43,173 nt of DNA, taken from positions 1-43,173 of the forward strand of contig JALOTY010000027.1 in NCBI GenBank assembly GCA_025457665.1, given 5' to 3'. Below, in pieces: positions 11,314 through 19,352 of this stretch (positions are counted from its first letter, which is position 1; each line of letters opens with the position of its first letter). Both the position numbers and the translations under genes were made by a program. This DNA is from Akkermansiaceae bacterium (GTDB lineage Bacteria; Verrucomicrobiota; Verrucomicrobiia; Verrucomicrobiales; Akkermansiaceae). A model generated the notes under the pieces. It made no database searches and was not told the DNA's origin. It saw nothing but the letters and a program-made list of their open reading frames with translations.

Positions 11314-12219
11314 TCAGGCCTCAGGCGCGGTGGCCAGGGCCTTTTCAATCACCGCCGTGGCTTCCGCCAGCTCGGCACCCACGAGTTCGAGCCGCGGCGG
11401 GCGCACGCGGGTGTTGCCCAGACGTCCGCCGGTGGCCAGTTGTTGCTGGAGTTTGATGAGCTGCACGAACTTCACCACGGTATCCATGCGCAGCAGCGGC
11501 AGCATCCAGGTGTAAATGCTCATGGCTTCCTCGATCTTGCCCTCCTGAGCCAGATTCCACAGCTTCACATTGTGGCGCGGAAAGGCATCACCCACCCCGG
11601 TGATCCAGAATTTCGCCCCCATGGCCGCTCCTTCCAGCGCGCAATCATCCACGCCCACCCCCAGCACCAGGCGACCTCCGCAGACCTCGCGGATCCCGGC
11701 GATGCGGCGCGCGTCGGTCGAGCTTTCCTTCACCGATTCCAGATTCGCGTGCTCGTCGGCAAGTTCCTTGATCTGCTTCGGAGTGAAATCGGTCTTGTAC
11801 GCCACCGGGTTGTTGTAGAGAATGCAGGGCAGATCGGTGGCGGCGAAAACCGCGCTCATGTGAGCCTTCATTTCCCGCCAGTCGGAGGCATAAAGATAAG
11901 GCGGCAGCACCATCAACCCGCGACAGCCATTGTCCTTCGCCGCCTTGGCCAGATCCACGGCCTCACGGGTGGAAAGCGAGGCAATCCCGGGAATGATCGG
12001 CACGCCGGGAAGGCCATCGACATAGGTTTTCTGCAAGGCCACCTTTTCCTCAAAGCTCAGCGTCGCGCCTTCACCCAGTGAGCCGTGCACGACGATGGCA
12101 CTGCAGCCGTTTTCAATGATCCACCGGCCGTGCTCGACCATCAGGCCGTGGTCGATGCTCAAGTCTTCGTTGAACTGCGTCAGCGTCGCGGGCATCACGC
12201 CCTTCCATTCGATACTCAT
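11314..12219 (-). CDS. DHDPS/NAL-family lyase, probable 1-pyrroline-4-hydroxy-2-carboxylate deaminase
   Basis: 301-residue (beta/alpha)8 Schiff-base lyase. The family residues are present: GSLGEG at 46-51 (the GTTGE loop), catalytic Tyr135 in CILYNNP and Schiff-base Lys164 in LESVKESS. In hydroxyproline degradation a member of this family converts 1-pyrroline-4-hydroxy-2-carboxylate to alpha-ketoglutarate semialdehyde and ammonia. The position between the epimerase and the aldehyde dehydrogenase supports that reaction, but sequence alone does not separate it from other pyruvate-type aldolases of the family. Start ATG 12219; the 30-bp gap to the epimerase is a CAAC-rich leader without a Shine-Dalgarno sequence. 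Confidence 0.88.
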   Translation of the reverse strand: MSIEWKGVMPATLTQFNEDLSIDHGLMVEHGRWIIENGCSAIVVHGSLGEGATLSFEEKVALQKTYVDGLPGVPIIPGIASLSTREAVDLAKAAKDNGCRGLMVLPPYLYASDWREMKAHMSAVFAATDLPCILYNNPVAYKTDFTPKQIKELADEHANLESVKESSTDARRIAGIREVCGGRLVLGVGVDDCALEGAAMGAKFWITGVGDAFPRHNVKLWNLAQEGKIEEAMSIYTWMLPLLRMDTVVKFVQLIKLQQQLATGGRLGNTRVRPPRLELVGAELAEATAVIEKALATAPEA

Positions 12220-12249
12220 GGTTCTGTTGTCGGTTGTTAGGTTGAAATG

Positions 12250-13203
12250 TTAGATCGCCGTGGCCGAAGGAATGCCAAAGCGGAAGGGATCGGCGGGATC
12301 GAAGTGATAGGTCGATTCCCCCGTCACCCACGCATGCCCGGAGACACGCGGCAGCACCTTGCCATCCGGCAGGACTTCGATGCGGCCCTCGAAAACGGTA
12401 TCCAGAATCCCCGCCTGCCGCCACAACTCGCCCGGAGCCAGCTTCCCGGCCGCATGCAGCGCCGCCAGCTTGGCACTCGTGCCGGTGCCGCATGGGGATC
12501 GATCGTAGGCCCGACCCGGACACATCACGAAATTCCGGCTGTCCGCCTTCGTCGGATCGGACGGAGGACCGAAGCTTTCCACGTGATCGATTTCCATTCC
12601 GCCCTCTCCCGTGATCCCTGCCGCTGCCAGCGCCGCCTTCACCGCCCAGGTGAAATCCGTCAGCGCCGCAAGATTTTCAAAGCTCACCGTCGGCCCGAAA
12701 CCTTCGATCAGGAAAAACCAGTTTCCGCCCCACGAGATGTCGCCCATGACCCGACCCCAGCCCGGGACATCGACTTCCACCCCGCTGCGGTAGCGGTAAC
12801 TCGGCACGTTGGCCACCGTCACCCGTCCGCCTTCCTCAAGCTCCGCATGCACCACGCCCACCGGGGTATCGATCGCATGCACTCCGGGACCGATGCGACC
12901 GAGGTGGGCCAGGGAAACCACCAGGCCGATGGTCCCATGGATGCACATGTTCAGGGCAGCCACGTTGTTGAAAAAAATCACCCCGCAAACGCATTCAGGC
13001 CGGGGAGACGGGGTGATCAAGGCACCCACCATCGCATCGTGCCCGCGGGGTTCGTTGCAGACCGAACGTCGGAAATCCTCGCATTCCTTGCGAAAAACCG
13101 ATGCCTGTGTCGCCAAATCCCCAGCACCAAGATCCGGACCACCTTCGTAAACGACTCTCGTCGGCTCACCACCTGTATGGGAATCAAGGACTTTCAAGCG
13201 CAT
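12250..13203 (-). CDS. Proline racemase family, probable 4-hydroxyproline 2-epimerase
   Basis: 317 residues. The two catalytic cysteines of the racemase/epimerase class are both present: Cys87 in NMCIHGTIG and Cys238 in SPCGTGTSA. A Cys/Cys pair fits a racemase or 2-epimerase rather than the Thr-containing trans-3-hydroxyproline dehydratases. The DSHTGGEPTRVV start and the PRGHDAMVGAL block are typical. The enzyme would convert trans-4-hydroxy-L-proline to cis-4-hydroxy-D-proline, the first step of the pathway. The first cysteine motif reads MCIHG where many relatives have MCGHG. It is the first gene of the minus-strand run and is divergent from the PAS-AraC regulator, with tandem repeats between them. 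Confidence 0.9.
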   Translation of the reverse strand: MRLKVLDSHTGGEPTRVVYEGGPDLGAGDLATQASVFRKECEDFRRSVCNEPRGHDAMVGALITPSPRPECVCGVIFFNNVAALNMCIHGTIGLVVSLAHLGRIGPGVHAIDTPVGVVHAELEEGGRVTVANVPSYRYRSGVEVDVPGWGRVMGDISWGGNWFFLIEGFGPTVSFENLAALTDFTWAVKAALAAAGITGEGGMEIDHVESFGPPSDPTKADSRNFVMCPGRAYDRSPCGTGTSAKLAALHAAGKLAPGELWRQAGILDTVFEGRIEVLPDGKVLPRVSGHAWVTGESTYHFDPADPFRFGIPSATAI

Positions 13204-13245
13204 GGCGTATTCGCATCATACGCGGGGAGTCTTGAAAAAATCACC

Positions 13246-13289
13246 AGTCGCCGCCGCCGAATTCGACTAGTCGCCGCCGCCAATCGACT
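13246..13289. promoter_or_regulatory. Two adjoining AGTCG-N-CGACT repeats, candidate operator
   Basis: Copy 1 (13246-13268) and copy 2 (13269-13289) touch each other. Both read AGTCGCCGCCGCC then an AAT-type centre then CGACT; copy 2 lacks two single bases of copy 1. Each copy is also a dyad, with AGTCG and CGACT arms separated by 11-13 bp. They lie 43 bp upstream of the epimerase ATG and 88 bp upstream of the regulator ATG, which is a fitting place for binding by the adjacent AraC-type regulator. Binding is inferred, not shown. Confidence 0.6.
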
Positions 13290-13376
13290 GGATGCTCCGG
13301 AATCGTCCGAAAATCTGATTTCAGATAGATTTTTACCGCCCGAACCCCTAGCCTCCTTCCCGAACGCTTTTCCACC

Positions 13377-14135
13377 ATGCAACTCCAAAAGGCCGCAGCC
13401 ATTTTCCGCAAGCGATTCGGTGAATCCATCGATGGTCTGCTCCCCGTGGCGGATCTCTTCGACAGCGTGCCGGACATTCTGATTTTCGTGAAGGATCGGA
13501 ACTTCCGATACGTCGCGGTGAATGAAACCCTCGCCGCCCGCTGCGGACTGCCGGACAAGGAATCGGCCATCGGCCACACCGCCCGCGAGCTTTACCCCGC
13601 CCCACTGGCCGAAGCCTTTCTGGAGCAGGACGAGGAAATCCTCCGCACCGGCGTGGGCTTTCACGACCGCCTGGAACTCCACCTCTACCCCGGCGGACGC
13701 AGCGGCTGGTGCCTGAGCTGCAAGGAACCCATCCGCGGGAAAAACGGATCGATCATCGGCATCTGCGGCATTTCCCGCGACCTCAATGCCCCGGGCGACA
13801 AGGACACCAGCTTCGCCGCGCTCTCGCGGACCATCGATTACATCCACCGGCATTTCGACGAAGCCCTGCGCCTGCCCCAACTCGCCGAAATGGCCGGCCT
13901 CTCGGTCTATCAGTTCGACCAGCGGATCCGCTCCCTCTTCCACGTCACCGCCGGGCAGTATTTGGTGAAAGTCCGCATCGATGCCGCCTGCGAAAAGCTC
14001 GCCAGCACCAAGGACGCCATCGCCCAGATCGCGCTCGCTTGCGGCTATTCCGATCAATCCGCCTTTTCCCGACAGTTCAAGCAAGCCGTGGGTGTCAGCC
14101 CGCTCGCCTATCGCAAGCGGATGCAGGAATCCTGA
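13377..14135 (+). CDS. PAS-domain AraC-family transcriptional regulator
   Basis: 252 residues. Residues about 20-140 form a PAS-like sensor (LFDSVPDILIFVKDRNFRYVAVNETLAARCG, and a GSIIGICGISRDL exit strand). Residues about 150-250 form two helix-turn-helix motifs of the AraC/XylS type (LRLPQLAEMAGLSVYQFDQRIRSLF, and IAQIALACGYSDQSAFSRQFKQAVGVSP). PAS-AraC proteins of this layout are common in Verrucomicrobiota and Planctomycetota. It is divergent from the epimerase and converges on the D-amino-acid dehydrogenase with 12 bp between stops, so it is the likely local regulator of hydroxyproline use, perhaps sensing a pathway compound through PAS. Start ATG 13377 is preceded by TTTTCCACC, with no Shine-Dalgarno sequence. 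Confidence 0.92.
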   Translation: MQLQKAAAIFRKRFGESIDGLLPVADLFDSVPDILIFVKDRNFRYVAVNETLAARCGLPDKESAIGHTARELYPAPLAEAFLEQDEEILRTGVGFHDRLELHLYPGGRSGWCLSCKEPIRGKNGSIIGICGISRDLNAPGDKDTSFAALSRTIDYIHRHFDEALRLPQLAEMAGLSVYQFDQRIRSLFHVTAGQYLVKVRIDAACEKLASTKDAIAQIALACGYSDQSAFSRQFKQAVGVSPLAYRKRMQES

Positions 14136-14147
14136 GCTTTCCGGGCT

Positions 14148-15398
14148 TCAGGAAAATCGCCCCACCGCCATCCCGCCGATACCGCGGAAAGGCTGGTGCG
14201 CGCCTAACAGATCGGCCACGAGTCGCCCACTCACCGGCCCGAGGCTCAGCCCCATCATCGCGTGCCCGGTGGCGGCCACCACGTTGTCCACCTTGGGCAC
14301 CGGTCCCAGATAGGGCACGCCATCCGGAGAAACCGGACGCAAACCCGCCCAGGGTTCGATGCCCTCGAAGTCCCTTTCGCTGAATTTCGGGAAATAGCGT
14401 GGCACGGACTTGATGATCCCCCGCACACGCAGCGGGTCCACCGATCGATCCAACCCGCCGACTTCCATCGTCCCGGCAAAGCGCAGGCTGCGCCCCATCG
14501 GGGTGATCGCCACCTTGGCCTCGGCGAAGATCGAGCATAGCTGCGGCAGTTCCGGTGGTTCCGGCAGAGTCAGTGAGTAACCTTTGCCCGCCTGCAAAGG
14601 CAGCTTCAGCCCCAGATCCCGCAGCAGGGCGGCCGACCATGACCCACCCGCCACCACGAAGCTCCCGCCGCGAAATTCGCGTCCGCCCGCTTTCACCGCC
14701 CGGACTTTTCCCCCTTCGCGGACCCACTCCGTCACCGCCACGCCATGTTCCACTTCGCCACCCATCGCCAGCACCTTCCGGCGGATGCCAGCGAGAAACC
14801 TCGCCGGATCCAAGTGGCAGTCCTGTTCCCAAAGCACCGCTCCGGCCAGATTCATCGTCACGCCCGGATCCGCTTGAGCCGCCTCCGTCGGCGAAAGCAC
14901 CCGCGCCTTCACACCAATCTCCGCCGCCTCTTCCGCGACCTTGGCCTCGCCATCCAGGCCCTTGGCCGTATCGCAGAGCATCAGCAAACCCCGGGTTTCG
15001 AGACCGAAGTCGAATTCGCCCGCCAGTTCGGTGAACAGCCGCCGACTCTCCAGATTCAAGTCCCTCAACAGCTCCCGGACCCGCGCCACATGCGCCGCCG
15101 TCGAGTTCCGGTAAAACAACCAGCCCCACCTCGCCAGATCGAGGCTCACCCGCGGCTTCACATAAAACGGGCTTTCCCGGTCGAACATCCACCTCAGCCC
15201 CTTCGCCATCATCCCCGGCGCGGCCAGCGGAATGAAATGACTCGGCACCACCATCCCGGCATTTCCCACCGAGCAGTTCGACTCCTCCGGCCCCTCTCGC
15301 TCCAGCACGGTCACCGCCATGCCCTCCTTCAGGCAATAATACGCCGCACACAGCCCCACGACACCGCCACCGATGATGACCACCCGATTCTTGTCCAT
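14148..15398 (-). CDS. FAD-dependent D-amino-acid dehydrogenase, probable D-hydroxyproline dehydrogenase
   Basis: 416-residue DAO/DadA-type flavoprotein. The dinucleotide-binding motif GGGVVGLCAAYYCLKEG begins about residue 9, followed by the E at the end of beta-2 (VTVLERE). The central SNCSVGNAGMVVPSHF and the C-terminal GLRPVSPDGVPYLGPVP and ATGHAMMGLSLGPVSGRLVADLL blocks are typical of the family. In this locus the expected reaction is oxidation of cis-4-hydroxy-D-proline to 1-pyrroline-4-hydroxy-2-carboxylate; specificity is inferred from neighbours. ATG 15398 (MDKNRVVIIGGG) is chosen; the upstream open frame (to about 15557) has no family similarity and enters the divergent gene. A CCTAACAGAT motif copy (14203-14212) near the 3' end encodes Leu-Leu with a TTA codon. 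Confidence 0.88.
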   Translation of the reverse strand: MDKNRVVIIGGGVVGLCAAYYCLKEGMAVTVLEREGPEESNCSVGNAGMVVPSHFIPLAAPGMMAKGLRWMFDRESPFYVKPRVSLDLARWGWLFYRNSTAAHVARVRELLRDLNLESRRLFTELAGEFDFGLETRGLLMLCDTAKGLDGEAKVAEEAAEIGVKARVLSPTEAAQADPGVTMNLAGAVLWEQDCHLDPARFLAGIRRKVLAMGGEVEHGVAVTEWVREGGKVRAVKAGGREFRGGSFVVAGGSWSAALLRDLGLKLPLQAGKGYSLTLPEPPELPQLCSIFAEAKVAITPMGRSLRFAGTMEVGGLDRSVDPLRVRGIIKSVPRYFPKFSERDFEGIEPWAGLRPVSPDGVPYLGPVPKVDNVVAATGHAMMGLSLGPVSGRLVADLLGAHQPFRGIGGMAVGRFS

Positions 15399-15519
15399 TC
15401 GCACCCTGAAATTAGCAGCCCCGTCTTGCCATTCTTGAAAGCAAACACTTCCCAATCCCCCATCCCGCAGCCTCGGGACGCCCGGATGTTTCGGGGCGCT
15501 CGACAGCGCGCCTGACCCC

Positions 15520-16158
15520 ATGCATGCTTTCTCCATGCTTCGCGCTGCCCTCGTCATCGGCTTCCTCAGCCTCCTTCAGCCGGCCCTCGCCGGCACCCGC
15601 ATCGCCGGGGTCCGTGTGGACGAAATTTTCAACCGCCTCAAAGCCACCCAAGACCTCGAAGTCCGCACCGCCGCCGCCCGCGTCGCCGTCAACAAAGACC
15701 CGCGCCTCGCCGCTTACCGGGAATCGCTCGCCGAACTCGAAGCCCTGCAGAAAAAGATCATCGAAGTCTCCCGCGCCGGCGGACCGGATGCCCTGCCACT
15801 CCAGCGGCTGCAGCGCGAATTCGCCGTCAAACGCGGCGAGGCTTTCACCCTGCAACGCGAGTTCGATGAGTTCCGCGCCCGACGCACCCAGGAAATCAAC
15901 GAGGAGTACGTCACCGCCGCGGAGAAACTTCTCGCCGAGATCCACCGTAAAGCGGTCGAAGTCGCCGAAAAAGAGGGAGTCGATCTCGTCCTCGATACCG
16001 GCGGCAATACCAACACCAGCATGTCATTCGTTCTCTACGCCAAAGCCCCCGTCGATCTCACCGAGCAGGTCATGGCAGGATTTGAAATGGCCCCGGAGAC
16101 CCCGCCTGCCGACCCCAGTGCGCCCGCCACCGCCGGTGCCGAGCCGACCGAACCCTGA
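15520..16158 (+). CDS. OmpH/Skp-family periplasmic protein
   Basis: 212 residues with an N-terminal signal peptide (LRAALVIGFLSLLQPALA, cleavage likely after ALA). A long, charged helical region follows (about residues 60-150), as in Skp/OmpH holdase chaperones that carry outer-membrane proteins across the periplasm. The segment EKLLAEIHRKAVEVAEKEGVDLVLDTGG matches the usual OmpH C-terminal part. A low-complexity Pro/Ala/Glu tail ends the protein. ATG 15520 and an in-frame ATG at 15535 are both possible starts. The divergent dehydrogenase is 121 bp upstream, and the coiled-coil membrane protein is 15 bp downstream, so these two plus genes are probably co-transcribed. Confidence 0.75.
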   Translation: MHAFSMLRAALVIGFLSLLQPALAGTRIAGVRVDEIFNRLKATQDLEVRTAAARVAVNKDPRLAAYRESLAELEALQKKIIEVSRAGGPDALPLQRLQREFAVKRGEAFTLQREFDEFRARRTQEINEEYVTAAEKLLAEIHRKAVEVAEKEGVDLVLDTGGNTNTSMSFVLYAKAPVDLTEQVMAGFEMAPETPPADPSAPATAGAEPTEP

Positions 16159-16173
16159 TTTTCCCCCGCCACC

Positions 16174-16683
16174 ATGGAAACTTTCCTGGAAATCCTAAAA
16201 AGCCAATTCGTTTGGGGCCTCGCCCTCGGTCTCCTCATCGCCGGCTTCATCTGGAAGAACGCCTTCGCCACCAAGCTCCGCCTCGCTCGCGACGTGCGAA
16301 GGTTGGAAAATGAACTCCGCGAACTCCAGGGCCACCTCAACACCCAGTTGAAAATCAACGCCCAGGGAAATCAGAAGGTCGAGCAGGAGACCCAAACCCT
16401 CCGCGAACAAAACGAAAACCTCCGCATCACCGTCGCCACCCTCCAAAACAAACCCGGCCGGGCCGAAATCCGCCAACTCCACATCATGGAGTCCGCCGTC
16501 CGCCAAATGCGCGAACAGGCCCCCGGCTTCGCCCCCGCTTGGGAAAAAGCCCTGCGCGACGCGGAAACGGATTTCGAAGCCGCCGAGGGCGGACTCCGGA
16601 AATTGGTCCGTCGCGTCATGCCCGGCATCGGACTCCAGCCATCCGCCAACATCGGCACTACGGAAAAAACCGAAGAGGACTGA
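16174..16683 (+). CDS. Membrane-anchored coiled-coil protein of unknown function
   Basis: 169 residues. A single membrane segment lies at about residues 11-28 (FVWGLALGLLIAGFIW), followed by a heptad-rich helix (about 35-100; LENELRELQGHL, QETQTLREQNENL). The C-terminal part, RRVMPGIGLQPSAN, is not recognised. The layout is like small cell-envelope or division-associated coiled-coil proteins, but no family is identified. It directly follows the OmpH/Skp-like gene. The start ATG is preceded by CCCCCGCCACC, with no Shine-Dalgarno sequence. Confidence 0.75.
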   Translation: METFLEILKSQFVWGLALGLLIAGFIWKNAFATKLRLARDVRRLENELRELQGHLNTQLKINAQGNQKVEQETQTLREQNENLRITVATLQNKPGRAEIRQLHIMESAVRQMREQAPGFAPAWEKALRDAETDFEAAEGGLRKLVRRVMPGIGLQPSANIGTTEKTEED

Positions 16684-16770
16684 CGCGCCTCCCGTATTGC
16701 TGTCGCAACTCGTGGTTGCCCTCGGCACGATTCCTCGTTTTTTTCCACGGGACGTACCGGTGACCCCGCC

Positions 16771-17922
16771 ATGAAATCCACTCCCCCACCCGACGAAGAT
16801 CTTTGCCGCCTCCTCGACCTTGCCGGTCCCGACTGGGCGGGAAATCGACCCTGGGTGGCCACTCCGCCGGACAAATCGAAACAGGGAGACGGCTTCATCG
16901 TCGATGGCCCGGGCTTTGTTTACCGCTGGGAACTCCACGCCGGACCGGTCCTTGTGAGCTTTCTTGGCGATGGCCGCCACGCCCTGCACAACGATCCCGG
17001 CCACATGCTCGCCATTTCCGCCGCCCGCGGTGAACTCCGCGTGCAGACCCCGGGCCGCGATCCCATTGCTGTCGGTGGCCTCGACCCTGCGGCTTACCAC
17101 CGCATCACCGATCTCCTCGTCCAGGTTGCCTCGCTGGGAACCAAGGCCACCTGGCAGCTCAGCCTCGGCACCGTCGGTGCCGCCATGCAGCTCGCCGCCC
17201 TCGCCCACGCCGCCGCCAGCCAAGGCGGAGAAACGGATTCGGAAAGCCGGAAGTCCCAAAAGAAAGACCAACTCGTCACCCAACTCCACGAGTGGCTCGG
17301 GCCCAATCTCCGCAAGTCGGTCAAACTCAGCGATGCCGCCTCTCGTTTCGACAAGAGCCCGCGCCAGCTCATCCGCATTCTCAAGGAAACCACCGGCACC
17401 GGTTTCGCCGAGCATCTCAACATGCACCGGCTCATCTTCGCCCGCTCGCTGCTCATGCGCACGGCCCAGTCGGTCCAGGAAATCGCTTCCGCTTCCGGCT
17501 TCAACAGCCGCGAACAATTCATCCGTTCCTTCAACAAGGCCTTCGGCTGGACACCCCTCCAGTTCCGCAAAGCCTGGAACAAAGCCTCCCTCTCCAAAGG
17601 CGATCTCGCCCCGCTCTGCCTCGTCACCGAACGCAGCGAAGTCCATTGGGCCGATCCTGCCGATGTCGTCGTCAGCCCCGCCGATGAGCAGGCCGGCGAA
17701 CCTCACACGGTCATCGTCGCCAATGCCCTTCACGAAATCGTCGAACTCTTCTGGATCAGCCCCAACGGCAAAAGCACCCGCATCGATGTCATCGAACACG
17801 GCGGCATGAGCTTTGTCACCCGCGACCGCGGCGGCTCCGCCTGGCAAATCCTCGCCCCCGGCTCCGGATATCGCGCCACCTTCGTCACCCCGGACGACCA
17901 CGCCATCGCCATCGTCCGCTAA
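16771..17922 (+). CDS. AraC-type HTH protein with C-terminal VHL-beta-like domain
   Basis: 383 residues. The N-terminal half (1-150) looks like a small beta-rich ligand-binding domain without a named match. The AraC/XylS DNA-binding region spans about 170-275: LSDAASRFDKSPRQLIRILKETTG then VQEIASASGFNSREQFIRSFNKAFGWTPLQFRK. After a linker, residues about 315-383 (IVELFWISPNGKSTRI, GGMSFVTRDRGGSAWQI) follow the strand pattern of VHL beta domains (VxLyWldxdGk, pG, hpWxv). A DNA-binding head with a VHL-like tail is an unusual combination; the VHL call is by pattern only. It follows the coiled-coil gene by 87 bp. A small GC dyad CCCCGCGGGG with five T residues (17970-17984) lies after the stop as a weak terminator candidate. 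Confidence 0.85.
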   Translation: MKSTPPPDEDLCRLLDLAGPDWAGNRPWVATPPDKSKQGDGFIVDGPGFVYRWELHAGPVLVSFLGDGRHALHNDPGHMLAISAARGELRVQTPGRDPIAVGGLDPAAYHRITDLLVQVASLGTKATWQLSLGTVGAAMQLAALAHAAASQGGETDSESRKSQKKDQLVTQLHEWLGPNLRKSVKLSDAASRFDKSPRQLIRILKETTGTGFAEHLNMHRLIFARSLLMRTAQSVQEIASASGFNSREQFIRSFNKAFGWTPLQFRKAWNKASLSKGDLAPLCLVTERSEVHWADPADVVVSPADEQAGEPHTVIVANALHEIVELFWISPNGKSTRIDVIEHGGMSFVTRDRGGSAWQILAPGSGYRATFVTPDDHAIAIVR

Positions 17923-18158
17923 GAAGCAGGAACACGGGGCAGCCGACATAACTCTGCGCCCCCATCAATCCCCGCGGGGTTTTTCAGGAATGACCACGCC
18001 CTCGCGGCGGATGTCATGGCATCCCTCATCGGCTCTCTCGGCTTTGCTCTCCCATCGATCGGACGGCGGCCGGCTTTGCCTTTCCTGATGCCTGCCGCAG
18101 CCCGGTCCCGGCAGAGCACCTCCGCACCAAGCTGGCACCCACCTCTGGCCATCCGCCA

Positions 18159-18169
18159 ATCTAACAGAT
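18159..18169 (+). repeat. ATCTAACAGAT palindromic motif, copy 4
   Basis: Exact intergenic copy with flanks CCA and TTT like the variant at 7242-7252. Confidence 0.6.
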
Positions 18170-18369
18170 TTCTCATCGCAAGCCCCTCCCGACTTCCGCG
18201 CAGAGTCCGAAATCGGAAAACACACCGCCCGTCGTCGATACATTCCGAAAGCGAATTCTTTCCTATATCTCATCCATCATTGGAGATTCTTGCCTTCATG
18301 TTTTCCTCCCTCCAGGTCTCCCGTGAAGTCGTGATGGCTTAAGCGATGAGTTTATGAAATACTCCGAGA

Positions 18370-18397
18370 ATCAACTTATGTTTTTGATGAAGTTGAT
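18370..18397 (+). promoter_or_regulatory. Inverted repeat in the leader of the secreted protein gene
   Basis: ATCAACTT (18370-18377) and AAGTTGAT (18390-18397), a perfect 8-bp inverted repeat with a 12-nt T-rich spacer, ending 26 bp before the ATG at 18424. It could be an operator or a 5' leader hairpin. Confidence 0.4.
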
Positions 18398-18423
18398 AGA
18401 TCAGAACCCAAAAACCCAAAACC

Positions 18424-19335
18424 ATGATCAAATCCATCATTGGCCATTTGGCCATCGCAACTGCATTCACCACATGGGCAAGTTCTGCCCAGCTTGAACT
18501 GAACAACGGCACGCTCAAGATCCGGACCGACAACACCTACGGAGGCTCCATCGTCTGGCTGTCCACAGCGGGAAGCAATTTCAATCTGGTAAACATCCAC
18601 GACCGAGGCCGGGAAATCCAACAATCCTATTACGCTGGAGCCAATCGGACACGCCCCGGCCAGATTTCCAATTACAGCCCGTGGTCATGGAATCCGGTTC
18701 AAGCCGGCAGCTATACCGGCACCGCTTCGATTGTTGATTCCTTCTCCCTCAACAACGGCATTCTCTACTCATGGACGCGCCCGAAACTCTGGGACGTGCC
18801 GAACGAAACCGCCCAGGCCGTGATCAAACAGTGGACACAATTCGAACCCAACATGTCCCAGGTGATTCGCGTGACCAATCAACTCGTCTGCCTGCGTTCC
18901 AGCAATGACGCCTGGGGTGGCCCCGTGAACCGCCACCAGGAATTGCCAGCCTGTTATTTCATCCGCGCCCTCAACCGCGCCAAGATCTACAACGGAAACG
19001 GATCATGGAGTGACTATAATTATCCTTTGCTCGCCCCCGGCGGCGGCTGGGGAAGGCCGAACCCACCGAAAAAAGCCATGGCTTTTTTCCTTCAGAATGA
19101 TTTCGGCGTCGGCATTTACAGCCCCACCGCAAATACCTCATGGAACTGCGGCGCCACCGGAACCTCAGCCTCCACCGACCCCAATCACCCTGATACCATG
19201 CACGTGGCACCCATCCGCACGGTGGCCCTGGATCGCAATACCCAGTTCACCTATCATTACTGGATCGTGATGGGCAATCAGTCCACCATTCAAACCCGCT
19301 TCAACCAACTCCTCAGCCTCTATCCGAACGGCTGA
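18424..19335 (+). CDS. Secreted protein of unknown function, possibly carbohydrate-associated
   Basis: 303 residues with a signal peptide (MIKSIIGHLAIATAFTTWASSA, cleavage before QLEL). The mature part is rich in aromatic residues, Asn and Gly, with blocks such as YGGSIVWLSTAG, NIHDRGREIQQSYYAG and YHYWIVMGNQS. This pattern recalls beta-sandwich folds of the galactose-mutarotase type that process or bind polysaccharides, but I cannot assign a family. It stands alone: 500 bp of gene-poor sequence upstream and a terminator hairpin downstream, with the next gene convergent. Several gene-distal features (own leader inverted repeat, isolated unit) would fit an acquired accessory gene; that is inference. 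Confidence 0.75.
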   Translation: MIKSIIGHLAIATAFTTWASSAQLELNNGTLKIRTDNTYGGSIVWLSTAGSNFNLVNIHDRGREIQQSYYAGANRTRPGQISNYSPWSWNPVQAGSYTGTASIVDSFSLNNGILYSWTRPKLWDVPNETAQAVIKQWTQFEPNMSQVIRVTNQLVCLRSSNDAWGGPVNRHQELPACYFIRALNRAKIYNGNGSWSDYNYPLLAPGGGWGRPNPPKKAMAFFLQNDFGVGIYSPTANTSWNCGATGTSASTDPNHPDTMHVAPIRTVALDRNTQFTYHYWIVMGNQSTIQTRFNQLLSLYPNG

Positions 19336-19352
19336 CCGATCTCGATCCACGA

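Larger units (their letters stand above)
17923..18423. other. 501-bp stretch without a convincing gene
   Basis: Open frames on either strand here are short and lack family similarity or good codon pattern. The stretch holds a weak terminator-like dyad (17970-17984), one exact ATCTAACAGAT motif (18159-18169), an AT-richer segment from about 18230 that probably contains the promoter of the next gene, and an 8-bp inverted repeat (18370-18397). Confidence 0.6.

Noticed and set aside
12247..13482. 411-codon plus frame over the epimerase
   Set aside because: Opposite a clear proline-racemase-family gene and running into the PAS-AraC start in another frame.
16195..17949. 584-codon minus frame opposite the coiled-coil and AraC-type genes
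   Set aside because: It spans two recognisable plus-strand genes and has Gly/Ala/Asp-rich composition typical of an antisense shadow.
17965..18342. Several 80-110-codon frames in the gene-poor region
   Set aside because: Overlapping on both strands, rich in Arg/Ser/Pro, without signal peptide, domain or start context.
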